Part shown: positions 54,290 to 63,437 of the stretch, piece after piece | Position numbering within the stretch: the stretch's first letter is position 1 | Layout of the letters: every line of letters starts with the position of its first letter | Position numbers and translations under genes: made by a program | Notes under the pieces: model-generated | Database searches by the model: none | What the model was told of the DNA's origin: nothing | What the model saw: the letters and a program-made list of their open reading frames with translations, nothing else | Source of the DNA: DASRDU01 sp046331565 | GTDB lineage: Bacteria > Acidobacteriota > Blastocatellia > RBC074 | Length of the DNA: 64,000 nt | Assembly: GCA_046331565.1 (NCBI GenBank) | Contig: JAXLQP010000003.1 | Location: forward strand, 124,001-188,000 | Direction: 5' to 3'

Positions 54290-55522
54290 ATGATGCACAC
54301 GAACACACAGCCCAAAAGAATTTACCTCGACAACAGCGCCACCACGCGCGTTGATGATGAAGTCGTGCAGGCGATGCTGCCGTATTTCACTGAAATTTAC
54401 GGCAACGCTTCGAGTACGCATCAATGGGGTCAGCGCGCGCGGCAGGCCATCGAAGAAGCGCGGCAGCGCGTGGCGCAACTGCTCAATGCCGACAAGACCG
54501 AAATCACTTTTCTGTCCGGCGGCACCGAGGCCGACAACCTGGCCATCAAGGGCATTGCCGAAGCGCACGCCGACAAGGGGCGGCACATCATCACTTCGCA
54601 GATCGAGCATCCGGCAGTGCTGACGACGTGCGGGCATCTCGAAAAACAGGGCTGGCGCGTGACGTACCTGCCCGTTTACCGCGAAGGCGTTGTGCGCGCT
54701 GATGACGTGCGCGCGGCGCTGACTGATGAAACAACGCTCGTGACGGTGATGCACGTCAACAATGAAATCGGCACGATTCAGCCGCTTCAGGAAATCAGCG
54801 CGCTCGTCAGAGAACGCCGCGAAGCCGGACAGCGGCATCTGCACCTGCACACTGATGCGGTGCAGTCGGTCGGCAAAATTCCGGTTGACGTGAAGGAACT
54901 CGGCGTTGATCTGCTGTCGCTGTCGGGTCACAAGCTGCACGGGCCGAAAGGCATTGGTGCGCTGTACGTGCGGCGCGGCGTGCGTTTGCGTTCGCAGATG
55001 CACGGCGGCCATCACGAACGCGACCGGCGAGCCGGAACTGAAAGCGTGCCGCTGATTGTCGGACTGGGCAGGGCGGCGGAACTGGCGCGGCTGCGGCTGC
55101 CTGAATTTATGACGCGCACGCGCGAGTTGCGTGATTATCTGGAAACGGAAATTCTCAGACGCATTCCCGACACGATTCGCAATGGCGACGGCGAACGCCG
55201 CGCGCCGCATATTTCGAGCATCAGTTTCGAGCATGTCGAAGGCGAAGGGCTGATGATTTCGCTTGATCTGAAAGGCGTAGCCGTTTCGACCGGCTCGGCC
55301 TGTTCATCAGGTTCGCTCGAACCTTCGCACGTGCTGATGGCGATTGGATTGCCGAGCGACACCGGGCGCGGTTCGCTGCGGTTCAGCCTGAGCTGTAACA
55401 CCACCCGCGCCGAAATTGATTACGTGCTGGAAGTGCTGCCGCCACTGGTCGAAAAGCTGCGCCGCCTGTCACCGCTGGCCCGGCAGAAACGCAGCGCGCA
55501 GCCCGAACCGGCGACAGCCTGA
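54290..55522 (+). CDS. Cysteine desulfurase (IscS/NifS family)
   Basis: The PLP enzyme takes sulfur from cysteine for iron-sulfur clusters or thionucleosides. The 410-residue protein shows YLDNSATTRVD at the N-terminus and the PLP-binding Lys in SLSGHKLHGPKGIGALY. RRAGTESVPLIVG follows, and the persulfide-carrying Cys is in STGSACSSGSLEPSHVL. Two consecutive ATGs (54290, 54293) could start it; the TTG at 54260 seems less likely. It is followed 119 bp later by an IscU-like gene, supporting a role in cluster assembly. Confidence 0.93.
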   Translation: MMHTNTQPKRIYLDNSATTRVDDEVVQAMLPYFTEIYGNASSTHQWGQRARQAIEEARQRVAQLLNADKTEITFLSGGTEADNLAIKGIAEAHADKGRHIITSQIEHPAVLTTCGHLEKQGWRVTYLPVYREGVVRADDVRAALTDETTLVTVMHVNNEIGTIQPLQEISALVRERREAGQRHLHLHTDAVQSVGKIPVDVKELGVDLLSLSGHKLHGPKGIGALYVRRGVRLRSQMHGGHHERDRRAGTESVPLIVGLGRAAELARLRLPEFMTRTRELRDYLETEILRRIPDTIRNGDGERRAPHISSISFEHVEGEGLMISLDLKGVAVSTGSACSSGSLEPSHVLMAIGLPSDTGRGSLRFSLSCNTTRAEIDYVLEVLPPLVEKLRRLSPLARQKRSAQPEPATA

Positions 55523-55641
55523 ATGTTCACGCGATCTGATTCCTGAATCCTGGCGCCTGATTCCTGATTTTCCCCGGACGTGATTCAGGCATCAGGCAGC
55601 AGCAGGGCAACGACCCTGAACACCTGATTTCAAAAGGCTGT

Positions 55642-56004
55642 ATGTACAGTGCAACGGTGCTTGACCATCTTGAAAATCCGCGCAACGCGGGTGAACTCGC
55701 TGACGCTTCGGCGCGTGGTGAAGCGAGCAATCCTGTCTGCGGTGATCTGCTGCACCTGTATCTGAAAGTTGATGGCGGCAGAATCAGCCGCGCCGCGTTT
55801 CAGGTCAAAGGCTGCCCGCCGAGCATTGCCGCCGGATCAGTGCTGACTGAAATGATCGGCGGCCTGACGCCTGATGAAGCGCGGGCGCTGACGCCGGGTG
55901 ATGTGACGCGCGCGCTGGAATCGCTGCCACGCCACAAGGAGCATTGTTCGATTCTCGCCATTGACGCACTCAGAGCTGCGCTGGCTCAACTTCAACAATC
56001 ATGA
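55642..56004 (+). CDS. IscU/NifU-N-like iron-sulfur scaffold protein
   Basis: The 120-residue protein starts MYSATVLDHLENPRNAGELA. It has the three scaffold cysteines at 33 (NPVCGD), 58 (VKGCPPS) and 102 (KEHCS), with the adjacent Asp at 35, matching the IscU/NifU N-terminal fold. It is next to a cysteine desulfurase. The stop overlaps the start of the FAD oxidoreductase (ATGA), so cluster supply to the Fe-S enzyme downstream is plausible. Confidence 0.88.
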   Translation: MYSATVLDHLENPRNAGELADASARGEASNPVCGDLLHLYLKVDGGRISRAAFQVKGCPPSIAAGSVLTEMIGGLTPDEARALTPGDVTRALESLPRHKEHCSILAIDALRAALAQLQQS

Positions 56005-57332
56005 CTGCATCCGTAACTGAACGCCCACCCGAAAAGATCGCCCAACGCTGCATTGAAGTTTTTGGTCAGGATCGCGTGCTGATGACCACTGGCGATGCTT
56101 ATCGCATTGCTCATGAATCGCAGCGTGTCGTGGCCTTTCCGCGTCACATCGAAGAACTCAGCGAAATGCTGCGCTTTGCCGGAAGCGAGCGCATGTGCGT
56201 GATTCCTGCCGGTGCGGGAACGTGGCTGGAGATGGGCAACAAACCCGTGCGCGCACATCTGGTCATCTCGACCGCGCAGATGAAGCGCGTGCTGGAATAT
56301 GAACCCGCTGATCTGACCGCAACGGTTGAAGCCGGCTGCACGCTGGCGGAATTCAATGCGCGAGCGGCGGAACACAATCAGCGGATTCCGCTTGACCCGT
56401 TCGGTGATGCGCGCTCAACGATTGGCGCAGTGGTTGCCACTGCCAGTCACGGCCCGCTGCGCTGCGCTTTCGGCACGCCGCGCGACTGGGTGGTGGGGAT
56501 GCGTGTCGCTCACATTGACGGACGCATCACCAAAGCAGGCGGCAAGGTGGTCAAGAATGTGGCCGGTTATGATTTGTGCAAACTTTACACCGGCAGTTTC
56601 GGCACGCTCGGCATGATTGGCGAAATGAGTTTCAAGCTGCGCGCCCTGGCGGCGACTGAACGCACGATGTTTTTCTTCAGCCAGGACGCGGCGAAGCTGT
56701 GCGCGCTCGCGGCCAGCCTGATGAATTCAGACGTGCAGCCTGCGGCAATGGAACTGTTTTCGCTGGAATTTGACCGGCTCAGGCTTGATTACGGCGAAGG
56801 TCGCTTCACGCTGGCGCTGCGCTTCATCAACGAAGCCGGAACGATTGATGCACAGATTGCCCTGGCCACGCGGCTGGGGCGTGATTTCAGGCATACGGTG
56901 CTGTCGCCTGATGAGGCGCGCTCGTTCTGGCAGGATTATGCTGAAGATGAATCGGCAGCGGGCTGGGACATTATTCTGCGCATCGGCGTGCTGCCGTCTG
57001 ACACGGCGATGATGATTGGCGAAATCGGCGCGACGATTCCGCAGGCTTCATTGCGCGTGCACGCGGGCAACGGCATCATTCGCGTGCACGCCCGTTCATA
57101 CACGCTCGAAGAATTCAAGAAACGCCAGCGTCCGATGCGCCTGGCTGAATTGCGCCAGCACACGCACCAGCGCGGCGGTCAGATGATGATTCTGCGTCTG
57201 CCCGTCGAACTGAAGAACCAGCTTGATGCCTGGGGCGATCCCGGCCAGACCGCATCGCTGATGCAGGCGCTCAAGAAAAAATTTGATCCGCAATCATTAC
57301 TCAGTCCCGGTCGCTTCGTCGCCGGAATCTGA
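56001..57332 (+). CDS. FAD-linked oxidase, GlcE-like
   Basis: The 443-residue protein has the PCMH-type FAD domain. VIPAGAGTWLEMGN and GDARSTIGAVVATASHGPLR bind the pyrophosphate, and FGTPRDWVVGMRVAHIDGRI is typical of glycolate oxidase FAD subunits. The family C-terminal cap ends FDPQSLLSPGRFVAGI. Together with the following Fe-S subunit it could form a glycolate or lactate dehydrogenase. A separate GlcD is missing in the window, so this subunit may act as the only flavoprotein. Confidence 0.87.
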   Translation: MTASVTERPPEKIAQRCIEVFGQDRVLMTTGDAYRIAHESQRVVAFPRHIEELSEMLRFAGSERMCVIPAGAGTWLEMGNKPVRAHLVISTAQMKRVLEYEPADLTATVEAGCTLAEFNARAAEHNQRIPLDPFGDARSTIGAVVATASHGPLRCAFGTPRDWVVGMRVAHIDGRITKAGGKVVKNVAGYDLCKLYTGSFGTLGMIGEMSFKLRALAATERTMFFFSQDAAKLCALAASLMNSDVQPAAMELFSLEFDRLRLDYGEGRFTLALRFINEAGTIDAQIALATRLGRDFRHTVLSPDEARSFWQDYAEDESAAGWDIILRIGVLPSDTAMMIGEIGATIPQASLRVHAGNGIIRVHARSYTLEEFKKRQRPMRLAELRQHTHQRGGQMMILRLPVELKNQLDAWGDPGQTASLMQALKKKFDPQSLLSPGRFVAGI

Positions 57333-57335
57333 AAG

Positions 57336-57456
57336 CAGTGGTTAGTGGGCAGTGGTTAGTGGTTAGTGAAGAGTGAGCTGTGAGCAGTGACAGCGCCATG
57401 AGTACCAGTTTTTTTTTACTCTTCACTAACCACTGACTACTGCCCACTAACCACTG
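57336..57456. repeat. Near-perfect 39-bp inverted repeat between the GlcE- and GlcF-like genes
   Basis: Arms 57336-57374 and 57418-57456 match at 37 of 39 positions and consist of GTGGTTAGTGG-type units repeated in tandem. The same unit builds the palindrome at 61575-61662. Confidence 0.8.
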
Positions 57457-57473
57457 ATCACTGACCACCATCA

Positions 57474-58865
57474 ATGCGCAAACAACTTTCGATTCTGCCA
57501 AACGCGCTCAATGCTGAGATGGACAAGGTGCTCGGCTGCATTCACTGCGGCCTGTGCCTGCCCGCGTGTCCGACTTACAACCAGCTTGGCAATGAAAACG
57601 ACAGCCCGCGTGGCCGCATTTACCTGATGCGCGCCGTGGCTGAAGGTCGCCTGGAAACTGACGATCAGAAATTTCAGCGCCACATTGATCTGTGCCTGGG
57701 CTGCCGCGCCTGCGAAACGGCCTGCCCCGCCGGAGTTCATTACGGCTTTCTGCTCGAAGCCGCCCGCTCTGAAATTCTGGCGCAGGACAAGGGTCTCAAG
57801 CCTGATCCGCAAAAGCGCGCGCTCAAAACCGCGTTGCAGAAAATCTTTCCGAACCCGCCGAAGCTGCGCCGCGTGCTGGCGCTGACCCGCTGGTTCCGTG
57901 ATAGTAACCTGATTCTGCTGCCGCTGCATTTCGGGCCGCTGCGCTGGCTGCTCAGAAAGATTGTGCCGCAATCGCATTTCGCCTTGTCGCTGCTGATGGC
58001 GACCAAACCGGTCTTCAGAAAGGCGGCGCGCATCAGAAAGAAATTTCAGGGCGTCACCGTGTCAGTGGCGATTGATGAAAAGCTGCCCGATGAACCGCGC
58101 ATCGTTTCGGTTTTCAGAGGCTGCGTAATGGACGGGCTGTTCAGGCACACCAACGAAGCAACGGCTCGCGTGCTGGCGGCCAATGGCTGTATGTTTTATC
58201 CGGTTGAGACTCAGGTCTGCTGCGGCGCGCTGCACGCACATTCGGGCGACCTTGAAACAGCGCGCGAACTGGCGCGGCGCAACATTGACGCTTTTGAGGC
58301 AGGCGGCGAAACAGAGATTCCATCCACGATCATCATCAATTCAGCCGGGTGCGGAGCGATGCTCAAGGAGTACGGCGAACTGCTCCGGCACGATGGCGCG
58401 TATGCGCACCGCGCTGAGCTTTTCAGTTCGCGGGTCAAAGACGTTTCTGAATACCTGAATGAAATCGGCCCGCGCCAGGGTGCGCCGATGCCTGAACGAG
58501 TGACTTACGATGCGCCGTGTCATCTCTATCACGCGCAGCGCGTCACGACCGCGCCGCAACAGGTGCTGAAGGCCGCGATTCCTGAGCTGAAGCTGATTCC
58601 GCTCGAAGGCCTGAGCGATTGCTGCGGCGGCGCAGGCATTTACAACCTCAGCGAACCGCAGATGTCGGCCCGCATCCTGAGCGACAAGATGGAGAAGGTG
58701 AAAGCCACCAGAGCCGAACTGCTGCTGACGGCCAATCCCGGCTGCCACATGCAGCTTGGCGCAGGCGCCAGAATTTACGGCGCTGAATGCCAGGTCGCCC
58801 ACGTCATTGAACTGATTGATGAATCGTATCGCCGCGCCGGTTATTACGAAAACAGCCCGGAATAA
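57474..58865 (+). CDS. Iron-sulfur (Fe-S) subunit, GlcF-like
   Basis: The 463-residue protein carries two 4Fe-4S motifs: Cys 22, 25, 28, 32 (CIHCGLCLPACP) and Cys 74, 77, 80, 84 (CLGCRACETACP). Two CCG cysteine-rich domains follow (QVCCGALHAHSG, then SDCCGGAGIYNLSE), the layout of glycolate oxidase GlcF. It would pass electrons from the GlcE-like flavoprotein to the quinone pool. The gap to its partner is filled by a palindrome. Confidence 0.9.
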   Translation: MRKQLSILPNALNAEMDKVLGCIHCGLCLPACPTYNQLGNENDSPRGRIYLMRAVAEGRLETDDQKFQRHIDLCLGCRACETACPAGVHYGFLLEAARSEILAQDKGLKPDPQKRALKTALQKIFPNPPKLRRVLALTRWFRDSNLILLPLHFGPLRWLLRKIVPQSHFALSLLMATKPVFRKAARIRKKFQGVTVSVAIDEKLPDEPRIVSVFRGCVMDGLFRHTNEATARVLAANGCMFYPVETQVCCGALHAHSGDLETARELARRNIDAFEAGGETEIPSTIIINSAGCGAMLKEYGELLRHDGAYAHRAELFSSRVKDVSEYLNEIGPRQGAPMPERVTYDAPCHLYHAQRVTTAPQQVLKAAIPELKLIPLEGLSDCCGGAGIYNLSEPQMSARILSDKMEKVKATRAELLLTANPGCHMQLGAGARIYGAECQVAHVIELIDESYRRAGYYENSPE

Positions 58866-59009
58866 GTCAGGTCTGCCGCAATGACAAATCGCGGCACCTG
58901 CCAAAATTCGTTTCTTGACTCAGCCTGTGACATTTTGTCAGTATGCGCGTCAGCAAAACGCAACCGGAGCGGCCTCCTTCGGTAAGCAGTTTCGAGGAGG
59001 TTATTTGCC

Positions 59010-60035
59010 GTGCGTTTCACCCTTCATCCCGTCATCAGATCACTGAATAAAGCAATCCTGCCATCCTTCATTCTTGCAGTTTCGCTCGGCTGCTCAGCCG
59101 GTACTGCGTCGGCGCAGGCGCTCGGCCAGCGGCAGTTACCTGAAAACCTCAGCATCACCGAAGCCAACGGCAACGCCGAGACCAGAATGCCGATGCCGCC
59201 AAAGGCAGCAATTGGCAATGATCTTTACTGCGCCGGTTTCATCAATTCGCGGCCTTCGCCGAATTACTTTCAGATCGTCGGCGCGGAATTTGAAAACACG
59301 CGGGCGCACTTCGGCCAGGGTGATGTGGTCTATCTGAACGCGGGCCGCGCGCAAAGCGTCGAAGAAGGCATGCTGTTTTCAATCGTGCGCCCGCGCGGCG
59401 ATTTTCGCAGCCCGTTCAAGCACACTTCGGGCCAGCGCGACCTGGGCGTTTACACTTCGGAACTCGGCGTGCTGCGCGTCATTTCGGTGCAGCAGGATTC
59501 GGCGGTCGCCCGCATTATTTTTTCGTGCAATGACATTCAGTTCGGCGATCAGTTGCGCGCCTTCGAGCAGCGGCCTTCGGTCACAACCGAGCTGAGCGCG
59601 CCGCTGCCGCGTTACCAGCCGACTTCAGGCAAAAAGCCGGGGCGCATTGTGCTGCAACGCGAACAGAAGGAAGTCCTCTCGCCGCGTGACGTGATTTACA
59701 TTGACCTGGGCAGGGATAACGGCGTCAATCCCGGCGACAAATTCACGATCTTTCGTTACTTCCCTGACGACGCCAATACGGCGCGCTATGACGATGACGA
59801 CGTGCAGGTGCGCCGCAGCGGAGGCTTTCAAAGCGACACTTACAAGGGCGGCACTTTCTCGAACGATCATCCACGCGAAGGTCGTCAGGCCGTCAAGAAT
59901 GCGCGGAAGGAAATTCCGCGCACCATCGTGGGCGAACTCGTCATCATTGCGGTGCAACCGAAATCTGCCACAGCCGTCATTACCCGCACCACGCAGGAAG
60001 TTCACACCGGCGATCACATCGAAGCTCGCCAGTAA
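59010..60035 (+). CDS. Secreted protein of unknown function
   Basis: Translation begins at GTG 59010, placed nine bases after GAGGAGG; no better ATG is near. A signal peptide (FILAVSLGCSAGTASAQA) is followed by ~310 residues. Two similar beta-rich units are visible (GDVVYLNAGRAQSVEEGMLF and RDVIYIDLGRDNGVNPGDKF), so the mature protein seems to be an internal duplication around a G-x-x-x-G-D/M-x-F motif reminiscent of the FlgT C-terminal fold. An Asp-rich loop (RYDDDDVQV) lies between. Function unknown. Confidence 0.75.
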   Translation: MRFTLHPVIRSLNKAILPSFILAVSLGCSAGTASAQALGQRQLPENLSITEANGNAETRMPMPPKAAIGNDLYCAGFINSRPSPNYFQIVGAEFENTRAHFGQGDVVYLNAGRAQSVEEGMLFSIVRPRGDFRSPFKHTSGQRDLGVYTSELGVLRVISVQQDSAVARIIFSCNDIQFGDQLRAFEQRPSVTTELSAPLPRYQPTSGKKPGRIVLQREQKEVLSPRDVIYIDLGRDNGVNPGDKFTIFRYFPDDANTARYDDDDVQVRRSGGFQSDTYKGGTFSNDHPREGRQAVKNARKEIPRTIVGELVIIAVQPKSATAVITRTTQEVHTGDHIEARQ

Positions 60036-60092
60036 CCATCGGGCGCTCTCGCGCTCGCTCACAACCCGACTGCCCGGACAGGAGTTTTTACC

Positions 60093-60710
60093 GTGTCGAA
60101 GTCCGTTCTTTTTATCACCTCCCTGCTTCTCATTGCGCTGACCACAGGCTTTCAGGAACCGTCACGCGGCAAAAAAGGATTCGTCAGCACTGACAAATCC
60201 AAAGCCGCAACCGAGGGCAGCGATTCAGCGCAGCCTGCCGCCTGGGGCCGCTACGCTTCAGTCAAAGGCGCGTTCCAGGTGCGCTTTCCCACCACGCCCG
60301 AAGCTCGTTCCGAACTGATGGAGTTTCCCGTCATCGGTGAAGCCGACTTTCATATGTTCAAGGCAACCGATGGCGATGAAGTTTATATGGTGGCCTGGGC
60401 TGATTTCGCCACTGCAACCAAAGGCAAAAGCGAAGAGTTCGTCGCAGGTCTGCGGCAGAACATTCTGAACTATGCCTGCGACACGATGAGCGAAAGTGTG
60501 GATGGGAAAAAGCCCGGCCAGACTGAGACTTCACTGAATGGTTATCCGGGCCGCGAATGCCGCATTGAATCGTCTGCCGGACTGGTCACAACCAGAATCT
60601 ATGTCACCGACAAACGCTTCTATCAGGTCATCGCCATCAGACCGGCGGGCAAAAAAGATGCCGCCGGAGCGGCCAGATTCTTTTCATCATTCAGCATCAC
60701 CGCTGAATAA
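60093..60710 (+). CDS. Secreted hypothetical protein
   Basis: The start is GTG at 60093 after AGGAG. The 205-residue product has a signal peptide (LFITSLLLIALTTGFQ) and a C-terminal domain of ~140 residues (VKGAFQVRFPTTPEARSELM to AARFFSSFSITAE). That domain resembles small exported alpha/beta domains common in acidobacteria and planctomycetes. It follows the preceding secreted protein gene by 57 bp, possibly in one operon. Confidence 0.7.
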   Translation: MSKSVLFITSLLLIALTTGFQEPSRGKKGFVSTDKSKAATEGSDSAQPAAWGRYASVKGAFQVRFPTTPEARSELMEFPVIGEADFHMFKATDGDEVYMVAWADFATATKGKSEEFVAGLRQNILNYACDTMSESVDGKKPGQTETSLNGYPGRECRIESSAGLVTTRIYVTDKRFYQVIAIRPAGKKDAAGAARFFSSFSITAE

Positions 60711-60726
60711 AATCAGTCACAAAAAA

Positions 60727-60814
60727 CAGACAGGATTGACCGGATTCACAGGAAGACAAATGGCGTCAGAAATTTCTTCTGCGCCTGTCCTGTGAATCCG
60801 GTCAATCCTGTCTG
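60727..60814. repeat. Perfect 27-bp inverted repeat between convergent genes
   Basis: Arms 60727-60753 and 60788-60814 (CAGACAGGATTGACCGGATT and on) are exact, with a 34-base loop. It lies between the convergent secreted-protein and pgsA genes and may double as a terminator. Confidence 0.88.
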
Positions 60815-60839
60815 ACTGTTTTGCGGTTTGCCTGAGAAA

Positions 60840-61565
60840 TCAGACTTCACGTTTGACGACGGGCAGCGAAGCAGGGCGCTCCCTGTTGCGCCCGAACTGT
60901 GCGCTTGCGCCCAGGTAGAATTGCCGGAAGTAGCCATACATTGACCAGCACGACGAAATCACCACGACCCACAACACGCCGCGCCCAAGCCCGTAAAAGA
61001 TCACGCGCAGATCAAGCGAAGTCACATCGCCCGGGCCGAACAGATGCCCGATGGCCGTGTGCATTTCAGGCACTGTCCAGAATTTGATAATCGGGAAAGC
61101 TTTGCTTTCGACCGGCGGCCCGCCCGCAACCGAGGCCATCATCAGCAGCGTAATCGCCACCACCTGCGAAACCATCTTGAATTTGCCCGCTGCTGACGCA
61201 GCAATCACCCATCCCTCAGCCGCCGCAATCGAACGCAGTCCCGACACCGCAAATTCGCGCCCGATGACGATCACCACCGCCCACGCCGGAGCCAGGTGAT
61301 TTTCAACCAGTGAAATGAACGCCGACGAAATCAGCAGCTTGTCAGCAATCGGATCAAGCAGGCTGCCAAGCCGCGAAACCTGCTGCCGCCGCCGCGCCAG
61401 ATAACCATCCAGCAGATCAGTCAGCGCCGCCGTCAGAAACAACCCCACAGCCGCGATGTGCTGCGGCACACCAATCCAGTCTTCAGAAAACTTCGTCAGC
61501 AACACCACGACCAGCAGCGGCACAATGAAAATTCGCAGCAGTGTGAGCGCGTTCGGAAGATTCAT
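60840..61565 (-). CDS. pgsA: CDP-diacylglycerol-glycerol-3-phosphate 3-phosphatidyltransferase
   Basis: The enzyme makes phosphatidylglycerol phosphate in the membrane. The 241-residue protein shows the CDP-alcohol phosphotransferase motif D-G-x2-A-R-x8-G-x3-D-x3-D in DGYLARRRQQVSRLGSLLDP (continuing IADK). Several membrane helices follow, with an internal stretch (VESKAFPIIKFWTVPEM) longer than in the E. coli enzyme. It starts MNLPNALTLLRIFIVPLLVV. Confidence 0.92.
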   Translation of the reverse strand: MNLPNALTLLRIFIVPLLVVVLLTKFSEDWIGVPQHIAAVGLFLTAALTDLLDGYLARRRQQVSRLGSLLDPIADKLLISSAFISLVENHLAPAWAVVIVIGREFAVSGLRSIAAAEGWVIAASAAGKFKMVSQVVAITLLMMASVAGGPPVESKAFPIIKFWTVPEMHTAIGHLFGPGDVTSLDLRVIFYGLGRGVLWVVVISSCWSMYGYFRQFYLGASAQFGRNRERPASLPVVKREV

Positions 61566-61574
61566 AAGACAGTG

Positions 61575-61662
61575 GTCAGTGGTTAGTGGTCAGTGGTCAG
61601 TGATTGGTGGTCAGGGAATTGTGCCATCACTAATCACTAACTACTGACCACTAACCACTGAC
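61575..61662. repeat. 20-bp inverted repeat upstream of pgsA
   Basis: GTCAGTGGTTAGTGGTCAGT (61575-61594) pairs exactly with 61643-61662. Its units match those of the repeat at 57336-57456. Confidence 0.82.
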
Positions 61663-61665
61663 TTC

Positions 61666-63399
61666 TCAGCCGCGAAAGCGGTTGGTGATTGGCATCCGGC
61701 GATCACGTCCGAAAGCCCGCGTTGTAATCTTGATGCCTGGCGCAGCCTGACGGCGCTTGTATTCATTGAGGTCAACGTTTCTCGCCACCCAGCGCACCGT
61801 CTCTTCATTGAAGCCTTCGGCCACGATGGCTTCAATGCTCAGGTCTTCTTCAACGTACAGTTCCAGAATTGCGTCCAGCACGGGATAGGGCGGCAGCGTG
61901 TCCTGATCGGTCTGATTTTCGCGCAACTCTGCCGAAGGCGGTCGCGTGATGATGTATTCGGGAATGACCGGTTTGCCGCCGCGCCGGTTGACGAACTCGC
62001 ACAGTTCATAAACCAGCATCTTCGGCACATCCCTGATGACGGCAAAACCTCCGGCCATATCGCCGTACAGCGTGCAGTAACCGACGCTGTTTTCGCTCTT
62101 GTTGCCGGTCGAAAGCACCAGCGCGCCGAACTTGTTCGAGAGCGCCATCAGAATGTTGCCGCGAATGCGCGCCTGAAAATTCTCTTCGGTCACGCCCATC
62201 GTCGTGCCGGCAAACAGCGGCTGCATCATCGCCAGGTATTGCCTGAATGTCTCTTCAATCGTGACGACGTGATAAGCCACGCCCAGATTTTCGGCCAGCA
62301 ATTCAGCATCGCGCGCGCTTTCGTTCGATGAATAGCGCGTCGGCATAAAAACGCAGGTCACGTTTTCAGGCCCCAGCGCATCAGCCGCAATGCAGGCCAC
62401 GAGCGCCGAATCAACGCCGCCCGACAAACCCAGCACGGCGCGTTTGAATCCGTTCTTGCGAAAGTAATCGCGCGTGCCGGTGACCAGCCCCAGATAAATT
62501 TCTTCAGCGCGACTGAGCGGAGCCGCAATTGACGGCGTGACGCGATCAATCCGTTTTGCCGGGCCGCCCGCGTTCAGCGTAATGCGTTCGACGCACAGCC
62601 CGCTGGCTGAGATTTCAGGCTTTTCCTGCCGGTGGCGCGGGTCGTGCAGCCGTTCGCTGAAGACGCGTTCGGCATTGATGTCAGCCAGGATGAAATCCTC
62701 ATCGAATGTTTTGCCGCGTCCGATGATCTGACCGCGCTCGTCAATAATCAGACTGTTGCCATCAAAGATCAGTTCGTCCTGACCACCGACCAGATTCACA
62801 TAAGCGATGGCAACAGCATTATCTTCGGCGCGCGTGGCAATCATGCGCTCGCGGTCGCGCCCCTTGCCCGCATAATAAGGCGAAGCCGAAATGTTGATAA
62901 TCAGGTGCGCTCCGGCCAGCGCCTGCGCCTGTAGCGGCCCGCCCGGATACCAGATGTCCTCGCAGATGTTCACTCCGATGAGCACATCGCCAAGCGCAAA
63001 GACCGGAGCCGCATCACCGGCTTTGAAATACCTGAACTCATCAAAGACGCTGTAATTCGGCAGGTAGGTTTTGTGATAGACGCCCTTCAGTTCACCGTCG
63101 CAAATCACCGCCGCCGCGTTGTGAATATCCGAAGTCCGGTCAACAAACCCGACAATGCTGGTGATGCCCTTTGAAGCAGCAATGATTTCATCGAGCGCCT
63201 TCAAATTCGCGCTGATGAACTGCGGCTTGAGCAGCAGGTCTTCCGGCGGATAGCCGGTCACAGACAATTCCGGCACCGCAACAATGTCAGCGCCAGTAGC
63301 ACGGGCGCGGTCAATACTGGCAATAATCCTCGCCGTATTGCCCGCAAAATCGCCAACGGTCGTATTGATCTGTGCCAGTGCCACGCGAATGATGCTCAT
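61666..63399 (-). CDS. nadE: Glutamine-dependent NAD+ synthetase
   Basis: The 577-residue protein has both parts of the enzyme. The N-terminal nitrilase-type glutaminase has its catalytic Glu in AVPELSVTGYPPED, a Lys in YLPNYSVFDE-adjacent KTYLP, and the Cys in GVNICEDIWYPGG. The C-terminal synthetase has the P-loop LGLSGGVDSALVACIA and STGNKSENSVGYCTLYGDMA. It makes NAD+ from deamido-NAD+ using glutamine. It starts at the ATG at 63399. Confidence 0.95.
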   Translation of the reverse strand: MSIIRVALAQINTTVGDFAGNTARIIASIDRARATGADIVAVPELSVTGYPPEDLLLKPQFISANLKALDEIIAASKGITSIVGFVDRTSDIHNAAAVICDGELKGVYHKTYLPNYSVFDEFRYFKAGDAAPVFALGDVLIGVNICEDIWYPGGPLQAQALAGAHLIINISASPYYAGKGRDRERMIATRAEDNAVAIAYVNLVGGQDELIFDGNSLIIDERGQIIGRGKTFDEDFILADINAERVFSERLHDPRHRQEKPEISASGLCVERITLNAGGPAKRIDRVTPSIAAPLSRAEEIYLGLVTGTRDYFRKNGFKRAVLGLSGGVDSALVACIAADALGPENVTCVFMPTRYSSNESARDAELLAENLGVAYHVVTIEETFRQYLAMMQPLFAGTTMGVTEENFQARIRGNILMALSNKFGALVLSTGNKSENSVGYCTLYGDMAGGFAVIRDVPKMLVYELCEFVNRRGGKPVIPEYIITRPPSAELRENQTDQDTLPPYPVLDAILELYVEEDLSIEAIVAEGFNEETVRWVARNVDLNEYKRRQAAPGIKITTRAFGRDRRMPITNRFRG

Positions 63400-63437
63400 T
63401 TCAGTTCACCAGTAAGTCAGAACAATCAGCGCCGGGT

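Noticed and set aside
58900..59009. Possible riboswitch before the GTG-started secreted protein (segment with GCAAAACGCAACCGGAGCGGCCTCC).
   Set aside because: It superficially recalls a cyclic-di-GMP riboswitch, but the conserved core bases and paired stems could not be matched.
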